DNA of 64,000 nt from [Mycobacterium] vasticus (lineage in GTDB: Bacteria; Actinomycetota; Actinomycetes; Mycobacteriales; Mycobacteriaceae). Position 1 is the stretch's first letter, and every line of letters starts with the position of its first letter. Under the pieces are notes generated by a model. It was not told the origin of the DNA. It saw only the letters and a program-made list of their open reading frames with translations, and made no database searches. Positions 45,912 through 56,569 of this stretch are shown here, piece after piece. The stretch is from assembly GCF_020181595.1 (NCBI RefSeq), contig NZ_CP084028.1, positions 3,959,951-4,023,950 on the forward strand, in the 5' to 3' direction. The position numbers and the translations under genes are program-made.

Positions 45912-46769
45912 GTGGCCGACCGCTATGGGACCGACATCCTCTCCGCCAACCCGCACGCCGCCCGCAAGATCCGCTCCACCGAGGTCCCACTGGAACTGGG
46001 CATGGTGGTCGAGGACGCCCAGACCGGCTACGTCGGCGCCGTCGTCCGGGTCGAGTACGGCCGCATGGACCTCGAAGACCGCCACGGCCGCACCCGCGGC
46101 TTCCCGGTCGGCCCCGGTTACCTGATCGACGGCAGACCGGTGATCCTCACCGAGCCGCGCACGCTGCCTTCTGGGCCCAAGGGCCCTGCCCGCACCGCGT
46201 CGGGCTCGGTGGCGGTGCCCGGTGCCCGGGCGAAGGTGGCGCTGGCCAGCCGCATCTACGTCGAAGGACGCCACGACGCCGAACTCGTCGAACAGGTCTG
46301 GGGTGATGACCTGCGCATCGAAGGCGTCGTCGTCGAATACCTCGGTGGCATCGACGACCTGGCGCCCATCGTGGCCGAGTTCCAGCCGGGCCCCGGCCGG
46401 CGGCTCGGAGTGCTGGTGGATCACCTGGTGACCGGCTCCAAGGAGACCCGGATCGCTGAGACGGTGCGCCGCGGACCCGGTGGCGCGCACACCCTGATCG
46501 TCGGGCACCCCTACGTCGACATCTGGCAGGCGGTGAAACCGGCCCGGCTCGGCATACGGGCGTGGCCGGACATCCCGCGCAACGTGGAGTGGAAGCACGG
46601 CATCTGCGCCGCGCTGGGCTGGCCGCACGCCTCACAGGCCGACATCGCCGGCGCCTGGCAGCGCATCCGGGGCCGGGTGCGCGACTGGACAGACCTGGAG
46701 CCGGAGCTGATCGGCCGGGTCGAGGAACTGATCGACTTCGTGACGCAACCGGCGGCTCAATCCGACTGA
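45912..46769 (+). CDS. DUF3097 family protein
   Basis: This 285-residue actinobacterial protein has the DUF3097 pattern: a small N-terminal domain with RYGTDILSAN and VVEDAQTGYVGAVV, then SRIYVEGRHDAELVEQVWGD. The latter resembles the Toprim-type VEGxxDa motif (weak inference of a nucleic-acid role). LGVLVDHLVTGSKETRI and VGHPYVDIWQAVKPARLGI follow. The function is unknown. The start at 45912 matches the family N-terminus and the leaderless -10. The next gene follows 41 bases later. Confidence 0.85.
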   Translation: MADRYGTDILSANPHAARKIRSTEVPLELGMVVEDAQTGYVGAVVRVEYGRMDLEDRHGRTRGFPVGPGYLIDGRPVILTEPRTLPSGPKGPARTASGSVAVPGARAKVALASRIYVEGRHDAELVEQVWGDDLRIEGVVVEYLGGIDDLAPIVAEFQPGPGRRLGVLVDHLVTGSKETRIAETVRRGPGGAHTLIVGHPYVDIWQAVKPARLGIRAWPDIPRNVEWKHGICAALGWPHASQADIAGAWQRIRGRVRDWTDLEPELIGRVEELIDFVTQPAAQSD

Positions 46770-46810
46770 TTCGGGCCACCGCAGCCGCCTCAGGCGGTTG
46801 GATGGAAGCC

Positions 46811-47920
46811 ATGAAAACAATTGCCGCCGTGGCGCATGCGCCCAACCAGCCTTTCGAGATCATGGAGCTGGACCTCGACGGGCCCGGCCCGGGCGAGGTG
46901 CTGATCAAGTTCACCGCGGCCGGGCTGTGCCACTCGGATCTGCATGTCGCCGACGGCGACTGGCCCAACCGGTTCCCGATCGTCGGCGGACACGAGGGCT
47001 CCGGGATCATCGAGGACGTCGGCGCCGGCGTCACCAAGGTCAAACCCGGTGATCACGTGGTGTGCTGCTTCATCCCCAGCTGCGGCAGCTGCCGGTACTG
47101 CTCGACCGGCCGGCAGAACCTGTGCGACATGGGCGCCACCATCCTGGAGGGCTGCATGCCCGACGGGACCTTCCGGTTCCATTCCGGCGGAACCGATTAC
47201 GGCGGCTTCTGCATGCTGGGCACCTTCGCCGAGCGGGCCACCGTCTCGCAGCACTCGGTGGTCAAGGTCGACGACTGGCTGCCGCTGGAGACCGCGGTGC
47301 TGGCGGGCTGCGGAGTACCCACCGGCTGGGCCACCGCCAACTACGACGGCGGGGTCCGGGCCGGCGACACCGTGGTGGTCTACGGCATCGGCGGCGTCGG
47401 GATCAACGCGGTGCAGGGCGCCGCGCACGCCGGAGCCAAGTACGTGGTGGCCGTCGACCCGGTGGAGTTCAAGCGCGACACCGCCCTCAAACTCGGGGCC
47501 ACCCACGCGTTCGCCACCGCCGAGGAGGCGATGGAGAAGGTCGCCGAGCTCACCTGGGGGCAGATGGCCGACCAGGCGCTGATCACCGTCGGTGACCTGG
47601 GGTTGGCTGTCACGACCGCGGCGATCAACACGATCGGCAAGGGCGGCACCGTCGTCATTGCGGCGATGGCCCGGCTGGAGGACCTCGACGTGCAGGTGTC
47701 GGGCACCATGCTGGCGCTGTTCGGCAAGACCATCAAGGGCACGCTGTTCGGCGGCGCCAACCCGCAGTACGACATCGTGCGGCTGCTGCGGCTCTACGAT
47801 GCCGGCCAGCTCAAGCTCGACGAGCTGGTGACCCGCCGCTACACCTTGGAACAGGTCAATGAGGGCTATCAGGACCTGCGCGACGGCAAGAACATCCGCG
47901 GGGTGATCGTGCACCGGTGA
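46811..47920 (+). CDS. NDMA-dependent alcohol dehydrogenase (zinc MDR)
   Basis: This 369-residue zinc alcohol dehydrogenase starts with MKTIAAVAHAPNQPFEIMEL, the characteristic beginning of actinobacterial enzymes assayed with N,N-dimethyl-4-nitrosoaniline. In these NAD stays tightly bound and an external electron acceptor (mycofactocin in vivo for relatives) is needed. The catalytic zinc includes Cys in GLCHSDLH and His in GGHEGSG; structural cysteines lie in CGSCRYCSTGRQNLC. The Rossmann loop is VYGIGGVGINAVQGA. ATG 46811 is chosen on homology, with the preceding ATG at 46802 as alternative. No mycofactocin genes are in the window. Confidence 0.9.
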   Translation: MKTIAAVAHAPNQPFEIMELDLDGPGPGEVLIKFTAAGLCHSDLHVADGDWPNRFPIVGGHEGSGIIEDVGAGVTKVKPGDHVVCCFIPSCGSCRYCSTGRQNLCDMGATILEGCMPDGTFRFHSGGTDYGGFCMLGTFAERATVSQHSVVKVDDWLPLETAVLAGCGVPTGWATANYDGGVRAGDTVVVYGIGGVGINAVQGAAHAGAKYVVAVDPVEFKRDTALKLGATHAFATAEEAMEKVAELTWGQMADQALITVGDLGLAVTTAAINTIGKGGTVVIAAMARLEDLDVQVSGTMLALFGKTIKGTLFGGANPQYDIVRLLRLYDAGQLKLDELVTRRYTLEQVNEGYQDLRDGKNIRGVIVHR

Positions 47921-47947
47921 GTGCACCCGCGGTCAGACGGGGATGGT

Positions 47948-49282
47948 ATGCCTGAAGGCGTGTCCGACGGACTGTTCGACCTGACCGGCGCCCCCGCGCC
48001 CGAACCCTCCGGTTCAGCCGCATCCACGCCGCTGGCGGTGCGGATGCGCCCGGCCTCGCTCGACGAGGTGGTCGGCCAGGATCACCTGCTGGGACAGGGC
48101 TCCCCGCTGCGAAGGCTGGTCGACGGCTCCGGTGCGGCCTCGGTGATCCTCTACGGCCCACCCGGCACCGGAAAGACCACCCTGGCCTCGCTGATCTCCG
48201 GCGCCACCGGCCGCCGCTTCGAGGCCCTGTCAGCGCTGAGCGCCGGGGTCAAAGAGGTGCGCGCGGTGATCGACACCGCGCGCCGCGCGGCGGCCTACGG
48301 CGAGCAGACCGTGCTGTTCATCGACGAGGTGCACCGGTTCTCCAAGACCCAGCAGGACGCGCTGCTGGCCGCGGTGGAGAACCGGGTGGTGCTGCTGGTC
48401 GCGGCCACCACCGAGAACCCGTCGTTCTCGGTGGTCGCCCCGCTGCTGAGCCGGTCGCTGATCCTGCAACTGCGGCCGCTGGGGCCCGAGGCCATCGCCG
48501 CGGTGGTGCGTCGCGCCATCGACGACGAACGCGGTCTGGCCGGGCGGGTTGAGGTGGCGCCGGATGCCGTCGACCTGATGGTTCGCCTCGCCGCCGGCGA
48601 CGCCCGCCGGGCATTGACCGCGTTGGAGGTGGCGTCCGAGACCGGTGAGCGGGTCACCGTCGAGACGGTCGAAGCGTCGCTGGATCAGGCCGCGGTGCGT
48701 TACGACCGCGACGGCGACCAGCACTACGACGTGATCAGCGCGTTCATCAAGTCGATCCGCGGCTCCGACGTCGATGCCGCCCTGCACTACCTGGCCCGGA
48801 TGCTGACCGCGGGCGAGGACCCCCGCTTCATCGCCCGCCGGCTGATGATCCTGGCCAGCGAGGACATCGGGATGGCCGACCCGACCGCACTGCAGACCGC
48901 GGTCGCCGCCGCGCAGACCGTCGCACTGATCGGCATGCCCGAGGCGCAGCTGACCCTGGCCCATGCCTGCGTGCACCTGGCCACCGCGCCGAAGTCCAAC
49001 GCGGTGACCACCGCACTCGGTGCGGCGATGGCAGACATCCGGGCCGGCAAGGCCGGGGCGGTCCCGGCGCACCTGCGCGACGGCCACTACTCCGGTGCGC
49101 AGGCGCTGGGCAATGCCGTCGGCTACCGCTACGCACACGATCACCCGGATGGTGTTGTGCCGCAACAATATCCGCCCGATGATCTGGTCGGCACCGACTA
49201 CTACCAGCCCACCGGCCGCGGCAACGAACGCGAGATCGGCGGGCGGCTGGCGAAGCTGCGCGCCATCATCCGGCGTCGCTAG
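47948..49282 (+). CDS. rarA: Replication-associated recombination protein A (RarA/MgsA)
   Basis: This 444-residue AAA+ ATPase has a Walker A site [13 protein letters not shown] at ~75-87, a Walker B site LFIDEVHRF, a sensor 1 site [10 protein letters not shown] and the C-terminal MgsA/RarA tetramerisation domain. RarA acts at blocked replication forks with single-stranded-DNA-binding protein. ATG 47948 gives [12 protein letters not shown], like the recalled M. tuberculosis Rv2559c; upstream GTG 47921 is an alternative. Its end is 1 base from the convergent histidine-phosphatase-like gene. Confidence 0.94.
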   Translation: MPEGVSDGLFDLTGAPAPEPSGSAASTPLAVRMRPASLDEVVGQDHLLGQGSPLRRLVDGSGAASVILYGPPGTGKTTLASLISGATGRRFEALSALSAGVKEVRAVIDTARRAAAYGEQTVLFIDEVHRFSKTQQDALLAAVENRVVLLVAATTENPSFSVVAPLLSRSLILQLRPLGPEAIAAVVRRAIDDERGLAGRVEVAPDAVDLMVRLAAGDARRALTALEVASETGERVTVETVEASLDQAAVRYDRDGDQHYDVISAFIKSIRGSDVDAALHYLARMLTAGEDPRFIARRLMILASEDIGMADPTALQTAVAAAQTVALIGMPEAQLTLAHACVHLATAPKSNAVTTALGAAMADIRAGKAGAVPAHLRDGHYSGAQALGNAVGYRYAHDHPDGVVPQQYPPDDLVGTDYYQPTGRGNEREIGGRLAKLRAIIRRR

Positions 49283-49283
49283 C

Positions 49284-50339
49284 TCACCAGGTGCCGGCGG
49301 CCAGGTCGGTGAACAGGTTGGTGATCGTGTCCGGCACGGCGTCCAGGCCCGCGGAGATGCCGGCCAGCCCGTCGGAGAACGCCGCGGCCACTGCCACCGA
49401 ATCACCGGATGCCAAGGCGTCCAGGATGTGGCCGAACGCCATCTGCGGCGGCAGCGCCAGGTCGCGCCAGATCAGGAACAGGTCACCTAGGACGCCCGGA
49501 TTCTCCGGGACCTGCTGGCCGGCCCAGCTCAGCAACGTCCAGCCGTCCTCGGGGTTGCCCGCGAGCTGAATCAGGCCGGCGTTGGGGACCAGCCCGGGCG
49601 ACCCGCCGCTGCGCAACGACGCGATCAGCTCGTTGACCAGCGCCATCGGATCGGGGTTCTTGACGTTGAGCATCGTCCAGATCATCATCGACGCTTCACT
49701 GGTGTAGCCCACGGCGGTGATGTTGCCGTCGTCGCCGACCACCGGATTGGCCAGTGCCGCGGCGTACATCGCGTTGACGGCCTCGGTGTAGTTGTCGTTG
49801 ACGACCACCCCGTTGTACTCGTCGGCACCCGGAATCTGAAAGGCGTTGACCAGGCCCAGCATCCACAGCACCACGGCCACGTCGTAGTAGATCCCGCCCA
49901 GGCTGAGCACCGGCTGGTTGGCGAAGATCCCGCCGTCGACCTCGACCAGCCCGTTGAGGATCCGTGGGTCCAGGCCCTGCAGCGCGGCGAACGGCACCGC
50001 GGTGTCCTGGGCGTCGGTGTCCGGTCCGGAGAACAGGCCGGCGACATGGCCGGGTCCGCCGACCTGGCCGAAGATCTGGTTGGCGGTGTCGATCGCCTGC
50101 TGCTTGCCCAGATCGCTGATGCCCGCTCCGGGGAACTCGGGGGAGAACGGGATTCGCGAGTTGGCGGGGGCCAGGTCCTCTGCATGTCGTACGAGGTCGA
50201 GGACGATGTCTTGGGCCGTCAGCGCGACGTCCGGCCTGGAGAGCACGGTGGGGACCGGCGCTGCCGGTGCGGCAGCCGGCGCGATCAGGCCGGCACTGAG
50301 GATCACGGCGCTGGTGCCGCAGAAGGACATTCCTGGCAT
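49284..50339 (-). CDS. Secreted histidine-phosphatase-fold protein with incomplete active site
   Basis: This 351-residue protein has a signal peptide (cleavage near residue 27) and a histidine phosphatase-like domain with LVRHAE (R51-H52) and GISDLGKQQA. The second active-site pair is not evident. The segment after SGPDTDA lacks the usual Arg, and the strand expected to carry the second His reads ITAVGYTSEASMM (~207-219). It may therefore bind rather than hydrolyse phosphate esters, or belong to a diverged mycobacterial subgroup; similar domains occur in some PE/PGRS proteins. AGGGAA stands before the ATG. It is convergent with rarA. Confidence 0.75.
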   Translation of the reverse strand: MPGMSFCGTSAVILSAGLIAPAAAPAAPVPTVLSRPDVALTAQDIVLDLVRHAEDLAPANSRIPFSPEFPGAGISDLGKQQAIDTANQIFGQVGGPGHVAGLFSGPDTDAQDTAVPFAALQGLDPRILNGLVEVDGGIFANQPVLSLGGIYYDVAVVLWMLGLVNAFQIPGADEYNGVVVNDNYTEAVNAMYAAALANPVVGDDGNITAVGYTSEASMMIWTMLNVKNPDPMALVNELIASLRSGGSPGLVPNAGLIQLAGNPEDGWTLLSWAGQQVPENPGVLGDLFLIWRDLALPPQMAFGHILDALASGDSVAVAAAFSDGLAGISAGLDAVPDTITNLFTDLAAGTW

Positions 50340-50513
50340 CGCAAGTTCCCTGGGTCGAAAGACTCAGGTGAGCCTAGCAACGCGTTTCGCAGCTTCAACG
50401 GGTTTTGACGGCGGCGGCGTCCGTAGGCTGGGGTGATTGCCTACGACGGCCGCATCGGCAGACCGGTACTGTAGGGCCGTTCAAAATTGCGACACGGCGG
50501 GAAGCGATACACA

Positions 50514-53204
50514 GTGCAGACACACGAGATCAGGAAGCGCTTCCTCGATCACTTCGTGAAGGCGGGGCATACCGAGGTGCCCAGCGCTTCGGTGATCCTT
50601 GATGACCCCAACCTGTTGTTCATCAACGCCGGCATGGTGCAGTTCGTACCGTTCTTCCTCGGCCAGCGCACCCCGCCGTACGCCACGGCCACCAGCATCC
50701 AGAAGTGCATCCGCACACCCGACATCGACGAAGTCGGCATCACCACCCGGCACAACACCTTCTTCCAGATGGCCGGCAACTTCTCGTTCGGCGACTACTT
50801 CAAGCGCGGTGCGATCGAGCTGGCCTGGACCCTGCTGACCGGCAGCGTCGAAGACGGCGGCTACGGCCTTGACGCCGAACGGATCTGGGCCACCGTCTAT
50901 CTCGACGACGACGAGGCCATCGCACTGTGGCAGGAGATCGCGGGGTTGCCCGCCGAGCGCATCCAGCGCCGCGGCATGGCCGACAACTACTGGTCGATGG
51001 GCATCCCCGGGCCGTGCGGCCCGTCGTCGGAGATCTACTACGACCGTGGGCCGGAGTTCGGTGTCGACGGCGGTCCGGTCGCCAACGAGGACCGCTACAT
51101 CGAGATCTGGAACCTCGTGTTCATGCAGAACGAGCGCGGCGAGGGCACCTCCAAGGAGGACTTCGAGATCCTCGGTCCGCTGCCGCGGCAGAACATCGAC
51201 ACCGGGATGGGCATCGAGCGGGTCGCGTTCCTGCTCCAAGGCGTACACAACGTGTACGAGACCGACCTGGTGCGGCCCGTCATCGATCTGGTAGCCACCC
51301 GCGCGCCGCGGGGCTATGACACCGGCAACGCCGCCGACGACGTGCGCTACCGGATCATTGCCGACCACTCCCGCACCGCGGCCATCCTGATCGGCGACGG
51401 TGTGAGCCCCGGCAACGACGGCCGCGGCTATGTGCTGCGCCGGCTGCTGCGCCGGGTGATCCGCTCGGCCAAACTGCTGGGTGTCGAGGGCCCGATCGTC
51501 GGCGACCTGATGGCCTGCGTGCGTGACGCGATGGGCCCGTCGTACCCGGAGCTGGTCACCGACTTCGACCGGATCAACCGGATCGCGGTCGCCGAGGAGG
51601 GCGCGTTCAACCGCACCCTGGCGTCGGGCTCCAAGCTGTTCGACGACGCGGCGGCGGCCACCAGATCCGCCGGGGTCACCGTGCTGTCCGGCAGTGACGC
51701 GTTCACGCTGCACGACACCTACGGTTTCCCGATCGAGCTGACCCTGGAGATGGCCTCGGAGGCCGGCCTGTCCGTCGACGAGGCAGGCTTCCGCGAACTG
51801 ATGGCCGAGCAGCGCCAGCGCGCCAAGGCCGACGCCGCCGCCCGCAAGCACGCCCACGCCGACCTGAGCGCCTACCGGGAGCTGATCGACGCCGGACCCA
51901 CCGAGTTCACCGGCTTCGACGAGCTCACCACCGAAGCCCGCATCCTGGGCATCTTCGTCGACGGCAGGCGGGTGCCGGTGGTGGCGCACGGCCCCGATGG
52001 AGCCGCCGGCGGCCAGATCGAGCTGGTGCTGGATCGCACCCCGCTCTACGCCGAGGCGGGCGGCCAGATCGCCGACGCCGGCACCATCAGCTCCGGTACC
52101 GCCAGCGCCACCGTCACCGATGTGCAGAAGATCGCCCAGACGCTGTTCGTGCACACGGTCAAGGTCGACGCCGGCGAGTTCGTCGAGGGCGACACCGTCA
52201 CCGCCGCGGTCGACGCGGCCTGGCGCAAGGGCGCCACCCAGGGCCACTCGGGCACCCACATGGTGCATGGCGCGCTGCGACAGGTGTTGGGGCCCAATGC
52301 CGTTCAGGCCGGATCACTGAACCGGCCGGGCTATCTGCGGTTCGACTTCAACTGGCAGGGCGCGCTCACCGACGAGCAGCGCACCCAGGTCGAGGAGGTC
52401 GCCAACGAGGCGGTCCAGGCCGCCTTCGAGGTGCACACCTTCACCGAGGAACTCGAGAAGGCCAAGGCCCGCGGCGCCATGGCGATGTTCGGCGAGAAGT
52501 ACCCCGAAAAGGTCCGGGTGGTCGAGATCGGCGGGCCGTTCTCGCTGGAGCTGTGCGGCGGCACCCATGTGCGCAACTCCGCGCAGATCGGACCGGTGAC
52601 CCTGCTCGGCGAATCCTCGGTGGGTTCGGGGGTGCGCCGGGTGGAGGCCTACGTCGGGCTGGACTCGTTCCGGCACCTGGCCAAGGAGCGCGCACTGATG
52701 GCCGGCCTGGCGTCGTCGCTGAAGGTGCCGTCGGAGGAGGTGCCCGCCCGGGTGGCCAACCTGGTCGAGCGCCTCAAGGCCGCCGAGAAGGAGATCGAGA
52801 AGGCCCGGCTGGCAAACGCGCGCGCCGCGGCGGCAAATGCGGCCACCGGGGCCGAACAAATCGGTAACGTGCGCCTGGTGGCGCAGCGGATGGCGAGTGG
52901 TGTCGGCGGTGGCGACCTTCGCTCGCTGGCCGGCGACATCCGCGGCAAGCTGGGCGAGAACCCGGCCGTGGTGGCGCTGATCGCCGACGGCGACGACAGC
53001 GTTCCCTACGTGGTCGCCGCCAACCCCGCCGCGCAGGAACTCGGATTGCGGGCCGACGAACTGGTCAAAGACCTGGCCGCGGCGGTGGCCGGCCGCGGTG
53101 GTGGCAAAGCGGATCTGGCGCAGGGCTCCGGCAAGGATCCGGCCGGTATCGATGCCGCACTGGCGGCGGTCCGCTCAGCAGTCGAGCGGGGTGCTAAGGG
53201 GTGA
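50514..53204 (+). CDS. alaS: Alanyl-tRNA synthetase
   Basis: This 896-residue synthetase has the class II catalytic core ([20 protein letters not shown] start and [18 protein letters not shown]), a tRNA-recognition helical domain, and an editing domain with [11 protein letters not shown] and CGGTHVRNS zinc motifs. A C-terminal coiled coil and C-Ala domain follow ([18 protein letters not shown] to the end). It charges tRNA-Ala and clears mischarged Ser/Gly. GTG at 50514 fits the family; GGGAAG stands ~9 bases before it and TACTGT (50467-50472) may be the -10. ruvX overlaps its stop. Confidence 0.97.
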   Translation: MQTHEIRKRFLDHFVKAGHTEVPSASVILDDPNLLFINAGMVQFVPFFLGQRTPPYATATSIQKCIRTPDIDEVGITTRHNTFFQMAGNFSFGDYFKRGAIELAWTLLTGSVEDGGYGLDAERIWATVYLDDDEAIALWQEIAGLPAERIQRRGMADNYWSMGIPGPCGPSSEIYYDRGPEFGVDGGPVANEDRYIEIWNLVFMQNERGEGTSKEDFEILGPLPRQNIDTGMGIERVAFLLQGVHNVYETDLVRPVIDLVATRAPRGYDTGNAADDVRYRIIADHSRTAAILIGDGVSPGNDGRGYVLRRLLRRVIRSAKLLGVEGPIVGDLMACVRDAMGPSYPELVTDFDRINRIAVAEEGAFNRTLASGSKLFDDAAAATRSAGVTVLSGSDAFTLHDTYGFPIELTLEMASEAGLSVDEAGFRELMAEQRQRAKADAAARKHAHADLSAYRELIDAGPTEFTGFDELTTEARILGIFVDGRRVPVVAHGPDGAAGGQIELVLDRTPLYAEAGGQIADAGTISSGTASATVTDVQKIAQTLFVHTVKVDAGEFVEGDTVTAAVDAAWRKGATQGHSGTHMVHGALRQVLGPNAVQAGSLNRPGYLRFDFNWQGALTDEQRTQVEEVANEAVQAAFEVHTFTEELEKAKARGAMAMFGEKYPEKVRVVEIGGPFSLELCGGTHVRNSAQIGPVTLLGESSVGSGVRRVEAYVGLDSFRHLAKERALMAGLASSLKVPSEEVPARVANLVERLKAAEKEIEKARLANARAAAANAATGAEQIGNVRLVAQRMASGVGGGDLRSLAGDIRGKLGENPAVVALIADGDDSVPYVVAANPAAQELGLRADELVKDLAAAVAGRGGGKADLAQGSGKDPAGIDAALAAVRSAVERGAKG

Positions 53205-53734
53205 GTGCACTGCAGCGTCGCAGCCCGGACCGCCCGGGTGGGCCGGGCGATCCCGGCCGCGGACGACGGCTGGGTGTGGACGTGGGCAAAGTGCGCATCG
53301 GGGTGGCGTGCAGCGACCCGGACGGTCTGCTGGCCACGCCGGTGGAGACCGTCCGCCGCAACGCATCCGGCTCGCACCTGCGACGGTTGGCCGACCTGGC
53401 CGACGAATACGACGTGGTCGAGGTGGTGGTCGGGTTGCCCCGGACGCTGGCTGACCGTGCGGGGTCGGCAGCCGAGGACGCGATCACGGTTGCCGAGGAC
53501 CTGGCCGGGACACTGGCCCAGCGTCACCGGACGGCACCGGTACGCCTTGCCGACGAACGGTTCAGCACCGTGGCAGCGACGCGTTCCTTGCGGGAGGCCG
53601 GGGTGCGGGCCAAGGATCAACGGGCCGTCATCGACCAGGCGGCCGCGGTGACGATCCTGCAGAGCTGGCTTGATCAGCGCCGGGCCTCGCAATCAGCGGC
53701 CTCGGCAGCGCCGATGGGAAATGACGATGCCTGA
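53201..53734 (+). CDS. ruvX: Holliday junction resolvase-like YqgF/RuvX
   Basis: This 177-residue RNase H-fold protein has [20 protein letters not shown] as its N-terminal nuclease strand, [20 protein letters not shown] in the middle and [19 protein letters not shown] near the end, as in YqgF. It takes part in 16S rRNA processing and possibly junction resolution in different bacteria. The GTG overlaps the alaS stop (GTGA) and its end overlaps the mltG start by 8 bases. The alaS-ruvX-mltG-aroE order is conserved in actinobacteria. Confidence 0.93.
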   Translation: MSALQRRSPDRPGGPGDPGRGRRLGVDVGKVRIGVACSDPDGLLATPVETVRRNASGSHLRRLADLADEYDVVEVVVGLPRTLADRAGSAAEDAITVAEDLAGTLAQRHRTAPVRLADERFSTVAATRSLREAGVRAKDQRAVIDQAAAVTILQSWLDQRRASQSAASAAPMGNDDA

Positions 53735-55187
53735 CGAGATGTCGCCCGACGAGATGGTGCCCGACGGGGGCTTCGTCGACGACCACTCCACCGACGAGAA
53801 CTTCGTCGACGATCGGTTCGCCGACGAGCAGTTCGTCGATGACCCCTTCGTCGACGAGACATTCGTCGATGACCGATTCGTTGATGACGACTTTGCCGAC
53901 GAGCACCTGCTCGACGGGGAAGTCGACGACGAGGAGCCGGCCACCGAGGTGCTTGCGCCGCAGCGGCCGACGGAAAGGGCTAAGCCCGTGGCAGTCGCAC
54001 CGTCGACGAAGAGTCGCACCGAGCGGGCCCGCGAGCGTCGGGAGGGCAGAAACCGCCGGCTGGTCACCGTGCTGGGCGCGGCGCTGGCCGTGTTGCTGGT
54101 GCTCGCCGGAGTCTTCTTGGGCGCCAAGCATTTTCGAAACGCCGGGCCGCCCGCCGACTACACCGGCGAGGGCGGTCAGCAGGTGCTGATCGAGGTGCAT
54201 GAGGGCGACTACACTTCCGCGGTCGCCGAAACCCTGCTGGGCGCCGGGGTGATCGCGAACGCCGACACGTTCCTGCAAGCCGCACAGAGCAACCCCGCGA
54301 TCGCCGCGATCCAGCCCGGCTTCTACCGGCTGAAGGCCGAACTTCCGGCCGCCACCGCCGTCGAGCAACTCGTCGACCCGCAGAACCGGGTGGGCAAGCT
54401 GGTGATCCCGGAGGGCCGCCAGCTCGACGACGTCACCGTCCTGGCGAACAACTCGGTGACTCAGGGGGTGTTCTCGCTGATCGCCGAGGCCAGCTGCCTG
54501 GACCTCAACGGCGAGCGGACCTGCCTCAAGGCGGCGGATCTCAAGCGCGCCGCCGAGACCGAGACCCCGGAGGCACTGTCGGTACCGGAGTGGGCCGTCG
54601 GCCCGGTCACCAAGATGGGCCGGGACCACCGGCGCATCGAGGGGCTGATCACCGCGGGCACCTGGAACGTCGACCCGACCGCCCCGGCTGCGACGGTGCT
54701 GGCCAACCTGATCGGCCAGAGCTCCGCCGAGTTCGCCAAGTCCAACCTGCCCGCCACCGCCCAGCAACTGGGCATGACCCCTTACGAGTTGCTGGTGGTG
54801 GCGTCGCTGGTGCAGCGTGAAGCCCTGCCGGACGACTTCGCCAAGGTGGCCCGGGTGATCGACAACCGGCTGGGCGAGCCGCAGCGCCTGGAGTTCGACT
54901 CGACGGTCAACTACCCGCTGGACCGCCAGGAGGTGGCCACCACCGACGCCGACCGGGCCAAGGTGACCCCGTGGAACACCTACGCCTCCGACGGCCTGCC
55001 GGCCACCCCGATCTGCTCGCCGGGCATCGAGGCCCTGCACGCCGCCGAGCACCCCGAACCCGGTGACTGGCTGTACTTCGTGACGATCGACAAGGACGGC
55101 ACCACGTTGTTCACCCACAACTATCAGGAGCACCTGAGCAACATCGAGTTGGCGCTGGGCAACGGTGTCCTCGACAGTTCCCGCTGA
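53727..55187 (+). CDS. mltG: Endolytic transglycosylase MltG with acidic repetitive N-terminus
   Basis: This 486-residue protein has a cytosolic tail (~1-70) of repeated FVDD/FADE-type units, a basic stretch (~80-111), one membrane helix (~111-133) and an outer YceG/MltG domain. The catalytic glutamate is E365 in [12 protein letters not shown]. It cuts nascent peptidoglycan strands. ATG 53727 is chosen because GGGAA stands 7 bases upstream; ATG 53721 is an alternative. aroE starts 23 bases before its stop, so the next gene overlaps. The acidic repeats are not part of the enzyme domain and are described separately. Confidence 0.92.
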   Translation: MPDEMSPDEMVPDGGFVDDHSTDENFVDDRFADEQFVDDPFVDETFVDDRFVDDDFADEHLLDGEVDDEEPATEVLAPQRPTERAKPVAVAPSTKSRTERARERREGRNRRLVTVLGAALAVLLVLAGVFLGAKHFRNAGPPADYTGEGGQQVLIEVHEGDYTSAVAETLLGAGVIANADTFLQAAQSNPAIAAIQPGFYRLKAELPAATAVEQLVDPQNRVGKLVIPEGRQLDDVTVLANNSVTQGVFSLIAEASCLDLNGERTCLKAADLKRAAETETPEALSVPEWAVGPVTKMGRDHRRIEGLITAGTWNVDPTAPAATVLANLIGQSSAEFAKSNLPATAQQLGMTPYELLVVASLVQREALPDDFAKVARVIDNRLGEPQRLEFDSTVNYPLDRQEVATTDADRAKVTPWNTYASDGLPATPICSPGIEALHAAEHPEPGDWLYFVTIDKDGTTLFTHNYQEHLSNIELALGNGVLDSSR

Positions 55188-56007
55188 TCCCGGGCCCCGC
55201 AAGGCGGCCGTGCTGGGCTCGCCGATCGCCCACTCCCGCTCGCCGCAGCTGCACCTCGCCGCCTACCGGGCGCTGGGGCTCGACGGCTGGACCTACGACC
55301 GAATCGAGTGCAGCGCAGCGGAATTGCCTGCGCTGGTAGCCGGATTCTCCCCGCAGTGGGTGGGCGTTTCGGTGACCATGCCCGGCAAGTTCGCGGCGCT
55401 GGCATTCGCCGATGAACGCACTTCCCGTGCCGAGCGGATCGGCTCGGCGAACACCCTGGTGCGCACCGAAACCGGATGGCTGGCCGACAACACCGACGTC
55501 GACGGGGTGCGCGGCGCACTGCAGTCCGCCGCTGACGTCTCGGGGACCCGGGCGATCGTGCTGGGTTCGGGCGGCACCGCCCCCGCCGCGGTGGTGGCGC
55601 TGGCCGAACTCGGGGTCAGCCACATCAGCGTGGTCGCCCGCAACGCCGACAAGGCGGCCCGGCTGGTGCGCCTGGCGGCCGAGCTCGCGGTGCCGGCCGC
55701 TCACTGCGCGCTGGACGACCAGGTGCGCCTGGCCGAGGTGGCCGGCGCCGCGGCGGTGATGGTCAGCACCGTTCCCGCCGACGTCGCGGCGCGGCATACC
55801 CTGCTGCTGGCGGGGGTGCCGGTTCTGCTCGACGCCCTCTACGACCCGTGGCCGACGCCCCTGGCGGCGGCGGTGAGCGCGGCCGGCGGAACGGTGATCA
55901 GTGGTCTGCAGATGCTGCTGCATCAGGCGTTCACTCAGGTCGAGCTGTTCACCGGTCGGCCCGCACCGCGGGCGGAGATGACTTGCGCGCTCGACGCCCC
56001 GGCCTGA
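55165..56007 (+). CDS. aroE: Shikimate dehydrogenase
   Basis: This 280-residue enzyme reduces dehydroshikimate to shikimate with NADPH. It has the substrate-binding start AAVLGSPIAHSRSPQLHLAAY, the catalytic-region SVTMPGKFAA, the NTDVDGV motif and the nucleotide-binding VLGSGGTAPAAVV. The Ser-rich N-terminus and GTG at 55165 overlap the end of mltG by 23 bases. Further shikimate genes (aroC, aroK, aroB, aroQ) lie 1 kb downstream in a separate unit. Confidence 0.94.
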   Translation: MSSTVPADPGPRKAAVLGSPIAHSRSPQLHLAAYRALGLDGWTYDRIECSAAELPALVAGFSPQWVGVSVTMPGKFAALAFADERTSRAERIGSANTLVRTETGWLADNTDVDGVRGALQSAADVSGTRAIVLGSGGTAPAAVVALAELGVSHISVVARNADKAARLVRLAAELAVPAAHCALDDQVRLAEVAGAAAVMVSTVPADVAARHTLLLAGVPVLLDALYDPWPTPLAAAVSAAGGTVISGLQMLLHQAFTQVELFTGRPAPRAEMTCALDAPA

Positions 56008-56017
56008 ACATGACGCC

Positions 56018-56446
56018 ATGCATGCGGTGGCGGCGGGCTTGGTCCTGGGCTGGCTGACGGCGCTCAGCGGCTACGACATCCGCCGGCGGCGGCTGCCCAA
56101 TGCGCTGACCCTGCCGGCAGCCATAGCGGTGCCGGCGGTCGCGTTCTGGGTGGACCGCGGGCCGGCGGCGCTGGCCGGCGCGGCGGGCCTGTCGGCGGTC
56201 TATCTGGTGGTGCACCTGATCGCGCCCGACGGGCTCGGTGCCGGTGACGTCAAGCTCGCGGTCAGTCTCGGCGCGCTCACCGGCGCGTTCGGTGCCGACG
56301 TGTGGTTGCTGGCGGCGGTCGCCGCGCCGCTGCTCACGGGGTTGTGGGCACTGTTCGTGCTGGCGGTGCGGCGCTCGCGGACAGTGCCGCACGGGCCGTC
56401 GATGTGCCTGGCCAGCGCGGTGGCGCTGAGCCTGGGGATGTATTGA
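56018..56446 (+). CDS. Prepilin peptidase (A24), catalytic core only
   Basis: This 142-residue membrane protein has the A24 aspartates D20 (SGYDIRRRRLPN) and D77 in the GAGDVKL motif, so it should cut the leader from type IV prepilins or flp pilins. It lacks the N-terminal methyltransferase domain of larger PilD proteins. About four to six membrane helices are present. No pilin or pilus assembly genes lie in the window. It follows aroE by 10 bases, in the arrangement recalled for M. tuberculosis Rv2551c. Confidence 0.85.
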   Translation: MHAVAAGLVLGWLTALSGYDIRRRRLPNALTLPAAIAVPAVAFWVDRGPAALAGAAGLSAVYLVVHLIAPDGLGAGDVKLAVSLGALTGAFGADVWLLAAVAAPLLTGLWALFVLAVRRSRTVPHGPSMCLASAVALSLGMY

Positions 56447-56489
56447 CGGACGCCATGTTAATGCCGTGACCGACCTTGCCAGAATTGGC

Positions 56490-56519
56490 TTGCCGCTCAG
56501 GACGCTATTAGCGTAAGAT
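56490..56519 (+). promoter_or_regulatory. Promoter with palindrome before the small secreted protein gene
   Basis: TTGCCG (56490-56495) and TAAGAT (56514-56519) are separated by 18 bases. The palindrome ACGCT-ATT-AGCGT (56502-56514) lies in the spacer and touches the -10, so it may be an operator. Confidence 0.6.
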
Positions 56520-56569
56520 CAAGTGATTGAACTCTGCTGACCGGATGTGACCATTAGGGGGTGGTGACC

